NCBI GenBank assembly: GCA_021793595.1
Contig: JAJYSL010000067.1
Location: 1 to 19,983, forward strand
Length of the DNA stretch: 19,983 bases
Direction of reading: 5' to 3'
From: Acidobacteriota bacterium
GTDB lineage: Bacteria > Acidobacteriota > Terriglobia > Terriglobales > Acidobacteriaceae
Below the pieces are notes generated by a model, which saw nothing but the letters and a program-made list of their open reading frames with translations, searched no databases and was not told the origin of the DNA. This document shows, in pieces, positions 14,379-19,983 of this stretch (the first letter of the stretch is position 1; each line of letters opens with the position of its first letter). Position numbers and translations under genes: made by a program.

Positions 14379-16985
14379 GTGACTGTAATTGCATGGGTGT
14401 GGTTTGTCTTAGTGGTGCTGTCGCTTGTGGCGGCGTGGCTGTTGGAGCACCAGGTCCTGGCTACCGATATCGGCACATTGGCGATGCGGCCAATCGCCGC
14501 CCAAGGCCTTCGAGCGAGCGCGGGAGGACGTGTGAAGAATCATTTCTTTTCATCGCGCTGGGGGAGATTCGCCAGCGTTGTCGCTACGCTCATCCTGCTG
14601 GGAGGAGGCGCAGCTTTTGCAGAACCTGCGGCGCCAGTCGGCGGCGAAGCCAATCTGCAGCTGCCGGATTTGACACAGGTCCAGTTTTTGGGAGTCAACG
14701 GCCACAGTCTACTGATGTGGGGACCTGTCTTTTGTGTTTTGGGAATGATCTTTGGCCTGTTCATGTACGTCCACCTGAAGGGCATGCCCGCGCATAAATC
14801 GATGTTGGAAGTATCGGAGCTGATCTGGGAAACCTGCAAAACATATCTGATCCACCAGGGCAAGTTCCTCCTGCTTCTCTGGTCCTTTATTGCGGTTGTC
14901 ATTCTGGCATATTTCGCTGTGCTCCTTCACTTCAGCGCCTTAAAAGTGATCATTATCCTTGGCTTCAGCATCCTGGGAATGGCCGGCAGCTACTTTGTGG
15001 CCTGGTTTGGCATCCGCGTGAATACGCTGGCGAATTCGCGCGCCGCGTATGCTTCCCTGGGCGGTAACCCGTACCGCGCATTCAGCGTTCCGCTCAAGTC
15101 GGGCATGAGCATTGGCATGATGCTGATCTCGATCGAGCTGCTGCTGATGTTCAGCATCATCCTCTTCGTTCCAGGAAGCTACGCCGGGCCGTGTTTCATC
15201 GGCTTTGCGATTGGTGAATCTTTAGGCGCTGCGGTGCTTCGTCTTGCCGGCGGCATTTTCACCAAGATCGCGGACATCGGCGCCGATCTGATGAAAATTG
15301 TCTTCCACGTGAAAGAGGACGATGCACGCAATCCGGGTGTAATCGCCGACTGCACGGGAGACAATGCTGGTGATTCGGTTGGTCCCACGGCGGACGGGTT
15401 TGAGACCTATGGCGTGGTCCAAGTCGCGCTGATCGCCTTTCTCATTCTTGGCGCGAAGAGCGCTACGGTCGGTGTGCAAGTGCTGGTCTGGCTGTTTGCG
15501 GTTCGCGTGGCAATGCTGGTAGCGGCCGTCGCGGGCTATTACATCAACGAGGTAATCTCCAAAGCGCGGTTCGGTACGGCGAAAGAATTCAATTTCGAAG
15601 CGCCGCTCACCTCACTGGTGTGGATCACCTCAATTGTGACCATAGCCGTCACTTACCCTGTTACTTACATCCTGCTACCCAATCTGGGTGGAGATCCCAC
15701 GCTCTGGTGGAAACTCGCGACCATCACCTCCTGCGGGACAATCGCGGGGGCCCTGATACCGGAGCTAGTTAAGGTGTTCACCTCGACCGAAGCCCGCCAC
15801 GTAAAAGAAGTGGTGGCGTCGGCAAAGGAGGGCGGAGCCGCTCTGGGTCTTCTATCGGGCTTTGTTTCTGGAAATTACTCCGCATATTACCTGGGTCTGG
15901 CTGTCACGCTGTTAATGGCCATCGGCTACGGCGTTAGCACCCTGGGATTCCAGAATGTGGTTCTCGCCGCGCCCATGTTCGCATTCGGCCTAGTGGCTTT
16001 CGGATTCCTGGGTATGGGACCGGTCACCATTGCCGTCGACTCATTCGGGCCGGTGACAGACAACGCTCAATCGATCTACGAGCTGTCGCTCATTGAGAAC
16101 GAGCCGGATGTGTATGCGCAAGTGAAAAAAGACTATGGCGTGGATGTGGATTTCGAGCACGCAAAGCGGATGCTGGAGGCGGGCGATGGCGCAGGCAATA
16201 CGTTCAAAGCCAGCTCCAAGCCGGTGCTGATCGGAACCGCCGTGGTGGGCGCAACCACGCTGATCTTTGCCACCATTATGGCGTTGACCAACTCGCTCAC
16301 CCAGAATGTGGATAAGCTTTCGCTCCTCCACGCTCCGTTTCTACTTGGCCTGATTACCGGAGGCGCGGTGATTTATTGGTTCAGTGGCGCGGCTACGCAG
16401 GCCGTGACCACAGGCGCCTACCGTGCTGTGGAGTACATCAAGAGAAATATGAAGATTGAGGGAGCGGAGAAAGCCTCCACACAAGACAGCAAGATGGTGG
16501 TGGCCATTTGTACCCGTTACGCGCAGAAGGGGATGCTGACCATCTTCATTTCTCTATTTTTTGCGGCTTTGGCATTTGCCTTTCTGGATCCGTTTTTCTT
16601 CATCGGCTACCTGATCTCCATCGCCATGTTCGGGCTCTACCAGGCCATCTTTATGGCGAACGCGGGAGGAGCCTGGGACAACGCCAAAAAGATCGTCGAA
16701 GTCGAGTTGCATGAAAAAGGAACGCCGCTGCACGAAGCAACGGTGGTCGGCGACCTGGTGGGCGACCCGTTCAAGGATACAGCCTCGGTGGCTCTCAATC
16801 CGGTCATCAAGTTCACCACGCTGTTTGGCTTGCTTGCGGTCGAGCTTGCAGTTGAGCTTTCGGCAACCAGCCCGATGCTGACTCACGTGCTGGCGGCGGT
16901 TTTCTTCCTCATCTCGTTCTATTTCGTGCACCGTTCGTTCTACGGAATGCGCATTGCGAGCGGCGAGTCTCACTCCAAGTCGTAG
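14379..16985 (+). CDS. hppA: Membrane-bound proton-pumping pyrophosphatase, K+-independent type
   Basis: The enzyme couples hydrolysis of pyrophosphate to proton export. The 868-residue protein has about 16 core membrane helices. Residues matching plant enzyme catalytic positions are K296, D299, D303, E313, D324, D328, D332, D561, N607, K614, D767, K770, D796, K799 and D800. Lys at 610 (GNTFKASSK, Ala in K+-dependent enzymes) and Glu at 342 (GFETYG, one helix turn from the K+-dependent Glu position) point to the K+-independent, proton-pumping class. It diverges from canonical sequences: a one-residue deletion after GADL and SVGPTADG in place of AGMxADL. It has about 110 residues before the first canonical helix, including hydrophobic stretches at 4-21 and 65-81. 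The GTG start at 14379 has AGAGGAGG 5 nt upstream; a GTG at 14532 with GGGAGG 4 nt upstream is an alternative. Confidence 0.93.
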   Translation: MTVIAWVWFVLVVLSLVAAWLLEHQVLATDIGTLAMRPIAAQGLRASAGGRVKNHFFSSRWGRFASVVATLILLGGGAAFAEPAAPVGGEANLQLPDLTQVQFLGVNGHSLLMWGPVFCVLGMIFGLFMYVHLKGMPAHKSMLEVSELIWETCKTYLIHQGKFLLLLWSFIAVVILAYFAVLLHFSALKVIIILGFSILGMAGSYFVAWFGIRVNTLANSRAAYASLGGNPYRAFSVPLKSGMSIGMMLISIELLLMFSIILFVPGSYAGPCFIGFAIGESLGAAVLRLAGGIFTKIADIGADLMKIVFHVKEDDARNPGVIADCTGDNAGDSVGPTADGFETYGVVQVALIAFLILGAKSATVGVQVLVWLFAVRVAMLVAAVAGYYINEVISKARFGTAKEFNFEAPLTSLVWITSIVTIAVTYPVTYILLPNLGGDPTLWWKLATITSCGTIAGALIPELVKVFTSTEARHVKEVVASAKEGGAALGLLSGFVSGNYSAYYLGLAVTLLMAIGYGVSTLGFQNVVLAAPMFAFGLVAFGFLGMGPVTIAVDSFGPVTDNAQSIYELSLIENEPDVYAQVKKDYGVDVDFEHAKRMLEAGDGAGNTFKASSKPVLIGTAVVGATTLIFATIMALTNSLTQNVDKLSLLHAPFLLGLITGGAVIYWFSGAATQAVTTGAYRAVEYIKRNMKIEGAEKASTQDSKMVVAICTRYAQKGMLTIFISLFFAALAFAFLDPFFFIGYLISIAMFGLYQAIFMANAGGAWDNAKKIVEVELHEKGTPLHEATVVGDLVGDPFKDTASVALNPVIKFTTLFGLLAVELAVELSATSPMLTHVLAAVFFLISFYFVHRSFYGMRIASGESHSKS

Positions 16986-17300
16986 GTTGAGTTGAAGACC
17001 GCCGGCGATGAACGTGCGTTGGAAAGTGAAGTACCGATCGTCTGAGGCGGCTGGAAACAACCCAAGGCTTGCTGGTGCCTCTGCTCTTGTATAACGGTTC
17101 AAGACGGAGCGCGCTGGCAACAAACCAATGGCTACTCTTACCCATCCCCCCAGGGTGATGAGAGTAGCCATTCGGCATTTCCGGGCCATTTTTCTGCGGG
17201 CGCGGCTTACCTTCTGTATTGGTTCGACAGCGGAGTATCGGCAGGCACCCGCGGCGGCTGACGTGGCGATGGTGAAAGCGGCTACCATGGGAGCGTGCCT
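16986..17300. other. Intergenic region between hppA and mutS2
   Basis: This 315-bp gap contains one clear structure, the 12-bp hairpin at 17127-17172. A TATAAC at 17090-17095 could be a -10 box, but no matching -35 box at a normal distance was found. GGGAG at 17289-17293 is the ribosome binding site for mutS2. No gene is supported. Confidence 0.5.
17127..17172 (+). terminator. Long hairpin between hppA and mutS2, possible terminator
   Basis: A perfect 12-bp inverted repeat, AATGGCTACTCT (17127-17138) and AGAGTAGCCATT (17161-17172), has an inner ACCC/GGGT pairing. The T tract ATTTTT comes late, at 17188-17193, 15 nt after the stem, so it is an atypical rho-independent terminator. It could instead be an attenuator-like leader hairpin of mutS2 or a palindromic repeat. 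Confidence 0.45.
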
Positions 17301-19907
17301 ATGTTCCCGAATGTGCCCATGCCGCTGGCGCATACCAGCGCGGAGATGCTGGAGTTTGCCCGCCTGCGAGAGATGGTGGCGGGGTATGCCGCGACAGCTC
17401 CGGGACGCGCATGGACGCTGGCGCTGGAGCCTTCTGGCGATGCCGGCTGGGCAAGCGTCGAGCAGCAGCGGGTGAGCGAAGCAGTCCGATTATTGCGCGT
17501 CGGATCCAGTTTCGATTTTCACGGACTGATCGATCCGGGTGACTGGCTGGATCGTGCTCGCATCCACGGAGCGGTGCTGGAGGTGGATGAACTGCGGGCC
17601 TTGTCGGCGCTGGTCGGGCGCTTTCGTGCGTTTCAGGAATGGATGACTTCGTGGCCGCAGGATTCCAGCCCACGCGTCATCGAAATATCCCAGGTTTCAG
17701 AATCGAGACCTGGATCACCCATAGGCATGGATTCGCTCCGAGAACTTGCGGCTCCTTTGATGGAGGCGCGCTTCACGGGATTGGTGCAGGCGCTGGATGG
17801 AAAATTTGAGGCGGATGGATCGATTGCGGATCATGCCTCGCCGGAGCTGGCGCGGATTCGCCGCCAGATGGAGCGGCAGCAACGCGCGATCGAGGAAAGC
17901 CTGCGGTCGATGTTGCGTCGGCTAGGCCCGGAAGGATCGTTGCAGGAAGATTTGATCACGGTGCGGGGCGAGCGATTTGTGCTGCCGGTGAAAGCGGAGT
18001 GGAAGCGGCGCGTTCCCGGCGTGATGCATGGAGCCAGCTCCAGCGGGCAGACATATTTTATTGAGCCGCTTGAAACCATCGAGCAGAATAATGAGCTGCA
18101 ACGGCTGCTGGAAGAGGAGCAGGAGGAAGAGCATCGCATCCTGGCGGCGATGACGCGGCAGGTGGGGGAGCATGCGGACGCGATTCGGGCGTGCGCCGCG
18201 ATTCTGGCGGAAGTGGAGTCGCTGTTTGGGCGTGCGCGATTTGCGGCGGACTTTCAATGCACGGCACCGGTGTTTTCACCACCGGGATCGGAGCGAATCC
18301 TGCTGAAAGGGGCGCGGCATCCGCTGCTGGAAAAACGTCTGCGCGGAGAAGCCACGAGATCCATCTCATCCTTCGCTAAAACGCAAAAGATGGGATCCCC
18401 AAAGGATTCGGCGGGAAACGCGGCTGCGAAAACAATTGTTCCGCTGGATTTGGAGCTACCTGCCGCCACACCGCAGTTGATCATCAGTGGACCGAACACC
18501 GGCGGCAAAACTGTCGCGTTGAAAACCGTTGGACTGCTGGCATTGATGGCGCAGGCCGGAATTCCTGTGCCGGCGGAGGCGGTCGAGCTGCCACTGTTTG
18601 ACGCGGTGCTGGCGGACATTGGCGACGCGCAATCGATCGAGCAGGATCTTTCCAGCTTCTCGGCGCACATTACGCGACTGAACGAAATATCGAAGCTTGC
18701 GACGGCCCGCTCCCTGGTGTTGCTGGATGAGCTGGGTTCGGCCACCGATCCGGAGGAGGGTGCAGCGCTGGCGGCGGCGATTGCGGCACACTTTTCCGCG
18801 CGGCAATCCTGGTGTTTGATCTCCACTCATCACACTTCGCTGAAGGTATACGCGGCCAACACGCCGGGCGTGCAGAACGCCGCTGCCGGCTTTGAAGAGG
18901 AAACATTCGCGCCCACCTATCACATTCGCGTCGGCGTGCCGGGGGTGTCGGCAGGCATTCACATTGCAGAGCGGCTGGGGATGGATGCGGACATTCTGGC
19001 GAATGCAAAGCAGCGGCTCGGAAGCCAGGCGGTGGAGATTGGGCGTTTTCTCGATCGGCTGCATGCGGACCTGCTGGCGGTAAATACAGAACGAGCGCAG
19101 TTGCAGCGGCGCGAGCAAGAGATTGCCAAAGAGCGCCAGCGGCTGGAGCGCGAGGGACGCCAGGAACAGCAGCGCAAAGTGCAGGAGATGGAAGGGAAGT
19201 TGTCCTCGCTGCTGAAAGCGTTTGAGGCCCAGGTGCGGGACGTGCTGCGCGGCATTGAGGACCGCAGCGCACAGCAAAAAGTGGCGAAGCAGGCGGACCG
19301 CGGGCTGGCAAAACTGCGGCGTGAATTCCGCGAGCAGGTGGATGCGACGGTGGTGGCGCATCAAACAGGCGCAGATCGGGGCGATCCGAACGCGCAGCCT
19401 CACATCGTGCGTAACGTGAATGTGGGAGACACGGTGAAGCTGCGTTCGCTGGGGAAAACCGCAGTGGTTGAACGGCAAGTGGATGCTGAGAACTTTGAGG
19501 TTTCCGTCGGGCAGCTGAAAATGCGGATTCGGCGCAACGACATTGCCGAGGTTGTGACAACTGCGGCCGTCCGTGCGCACCCGCTAACACCGGTCGCGGC
19601 AGCGCGCAGCAAAGGGATTCGGGTTTCGCTGAATCGAGAACGCGCAGGGGAGATGAGTTCAGGTGCGACCGAGATCAACGTGATCGGCCGCACGGTGGAA
19701 GAGGCGACGGACGCGGTGGAAAAGTTTCTCGACCAGGCGTTTTTGGAAGGCGTGCCGCAGGTGCGGATTGTGCACGGCGTGGGCATGGGCATCCTGCGCA
19801 AGGCACTGCGCACCTACCTGGGAAAACATCCGCAGGTGAACAAGGTGAGTGAACCGCCGCAGAATGAGGGCGGAGCCGGCGCTACGGTTGTGGATCTGCG
19901 GCAATGA
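17301..19907 (+). CDS. mutS2: MutS2 family DNA-binding ATPase/endonuclease
   Basis: MutS2 proteins suppress recombination and, in some bacteria, act on collided ribosomes. The 868-residue protein has the core/lever region with a coiled coil, the ABC-type ATPase with Walker A GPNTGGKT (397-404), Walker B LVLLDE (D476, E477), GSATDPEEG and STHHTSLK, a second coiled coil (about 590-680), a KOW-like segment VGDTVKLRSLGKTAVVERQV (about 711-730), and a C-terminal Smr nuclease domain (about 790-868; HGVGMGILRKAL with H825). It is longer than the usual 780 or so. Two extra peptides coincide with palindromic elements: about 129-140 and 353-368. No stop or frame break is seen. The ATG at 17301 is chosen because GGGAG (17289-17293) is 7 nt away; a GTG at 17295 lies too close. 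Confidence 0.95.
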   Translation: MFPNVPMPLAHTSAEMLEFARLREMVAGYAATAPGRAWTLALEPSGDAGWASVEQQRVSEAVRLLRVGSSFDFHGLIDPGDWLDRARIHGAVLEVDELRALSALVGRFRAFQEWMTSWPQDSSPRVIEISQVSESRPGSPIGMDSLRELAAPLMEARFTGLVQALDGKFEADGSIADHASPELARIRRQMERQQRAIEESLRSMLRRLGPEGSLQEDLITVRGERFVLPVKAEWKRRVPGVMHGASSSGQTYFIEPLETIEQNNELQRLLEEEQEEEHRILAAMTRQVGEHADAIRACAAILAEVESLFGRARFAADFQCTAPVFSPPGSERILLKGARHPLLEKRLRGEATRSISSFAKTQKMGSPKDSAGNAAAKTIVPLDLELPAATPQLIISGPNTGGKTVALKTVGLLALMAQAGIPVPAEAVELPLFDAVLADIGDAQSIEQDLSSFSAHITRLNEISKLATARSLVLLDELGSATDPEEGAALAAAIAAHFSARQSWCLISTHHTSLKVYAANTPGVQNAAAGFEEETFAPTYHIRVGVPGVSAGIHIAERLGMDADILANAKQRLGSQAVEIGRFLDRLHADLLAVNTERAQLQRREQEIAKERQRLEREGRQEQQRKVQEMEGKLSSLLKAFEAQVRDVLRGIEDRSAQQKVAKQADRGLAKLRREFREQVDATVVAHQTGADRGDPNAQPHIVRNVNVGDTVKLRSLGKTAVVERQVDAENFEVSVGQLKMRIRRNDIAEVVTTAAVRAHPLTPVAAARSKGIRVSLNRERAGEMSSGATEINVIGRTVEEATDAVEKFLDQAFLEGVPQVRIVHGVGMGILRKALRTYLGKHPQVNKVSEPPQNEGGAGATVVDLRQ
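17689..17720. repeat. Palindromic element, type A, copy 3, inside mutS2
   Basis: CCAGGTTTC (17690-17698) and GAGACCTGG (17705-17713) form a 9-bp stem with one G-T wobble around a 6-nt loop, and a TCACCC-like tail follows (17715-17720). The right arm is identical to copies 1 and 2 over 9 bases. It is translated as ISQVSESRPGSP (residues 129-140) without disturbing the frame. Confidence 0.75.
18365..18400. repeat. Palindromic element, type B, copy 2, inside mutS2
   Basis: CTCATCCTTCGC (18365-18376) and GCAAAAGATGGG (18383-18394) pair over 12 positions with one wobble and two mismatches. The loop is TAAAAC (6 nt) and the tail ATCCCC. It matches the layout and much of the arm sequence of the element at 2605-2647. 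It encodes about 16 residues (353-368), within a stretch of roughly 30 residues between the LLEKRLR and VPLDLEL blocks that MutS2 proteins normally lack. Confidence 0.6.
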
Positions 19908-19932
19908 GTAGTCTGGCCTGCTAACCCTGGAC

Positions 19933-19938
19933 TATAAT
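19933..19938 (+). promoter_or_regulatory. Consensus -10 box for the next gene
   Basis: A perfect TATAAT lies 25 nt after the mutS2 stop. No good -35 box is seen 16-18 bp upstream, and there is no extended TGn. Transcription would start near 19945. It suggests the gene at the right edge has its own promoter. Confidence 0.45.
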
Positions 19939-19975
19939 TTCGTCGAATGCAATGGCTCGGGGAGGGGCTTGATCT

Positions 19976-19983
19976 ATGGCTTC
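19976..19983 (+). CDS. 5' end of a gene running out of the window
   Basis: An ATG at 19976 follows GGAGGGG (19961-19967) with 8 nt spacing. Only three partial codons are visible (ATG GCT TC). An alternative start at 19947, in another frame, reads MQWLGEGLDLWL and would be nearly leaderless, since the predicted transcription start is near 19945. The ribosome binding site favours 19976. Product unknown. Confidence 0.4.

Noticed and set aside
17295..17300. GTG at 17295 as the mutS2 start
   Set aside because: The GGGAG site lies only 1 nt away; the ATG at 17301 has proper spacing of 7 nt.
18456..19580. Minus-strand frames of 374 and 306 residues opposite mutS2
   Set aside because: Cys/Arg/Pro/His-rich products typical of antisense shadows, with no recognisable domain.
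1..19983. CRISPR arrays, tRNA or rRNA genes, transposases, integrases, phage or defence genes
   Set aside because: None was recognised; no direct-repeat/spacer pattern, cloverleaf-like gene or mobile-element protein was found by reading.

Overview
The window looks like chromosomal DNA from an acidobacterium, most likely class Terriglobia (Acidobacteriaceae-like). The main reason is the large Oar-type TonB-dependent receptor: a secreted barrel protein with an N-terminal carboxypeptidase-regulatory-like domain, a plug, and a terminal Phe. A second protein with the same kind of ending stops at position 99. An obgE-nadD-rsfS cluster and a GH172/DUF2961 enzyme fit that assignment. The lineage is inferred from protein families; there is no rRNA in the window.

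Layout. (1) 1-99 is the tail of an outer-membrane receptor, followed by a strong C(UUCG)G-loop terminator. (2) 368-3757, minus strand: obgE, nadD, rsfS and a small secreted protein. The first three act in ribosome assembly or silencing and NAD synthesis. The secreted protein appears to have its own promoter, which overlaps the rsfS stop codon. (3) 4052-8544: a full-length TonB-dependent receptor (+) meets a signal-peptide GH172/DUF2961 glycosidase candidate (-) tail to tail with 5 bp between them, possibly a small glycan uptake/degradation pair. (4) 8586-11213: thrS (-) is divergent from a tspO-family membrane protein (+). (5) 11236-13948, minus strand: a zinc-ribbon membrane protein, hemB and a bicupin protein. 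(6) 14379-16985 (+): a membrane pyrophosphatase with every catalytic residue and two K+-independent, H+-pumping signatures. (7) 17301-19907 (+): mutS2, with the 5' end of another gene at the right edge.

Most genes are housekeeping. The most unusual signal is a set of short palindromic elements with GC-rich arms, a 6-10 nt loop and a GCACCC-like tail. Two types recur. Type A arms read CCCAGGTCTC/GAGACCTGGG; type B arms resemble CCCATCTTTCGC/GCGAAAGATGGG. Three copies lie in the rsfS-nadD and nadD-obgE gaps. Two more, one of each type, lie inside the mutS2 reading frame without breaking it and add short extra peptides. Other oddities are a histone-H1-like Lys/Ala tail on RsfS, an extra low-complexity stretch in the ThrS TGS region, and an N-terminal extension on the pyrophosphatase with two possible starts.

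No tRNA, rRNA, CRISPR array, transposase, integrase or phage gene was recognised. Long antisense reading frames opposite thrS, obgE and mutS2 were judged to be shadows.
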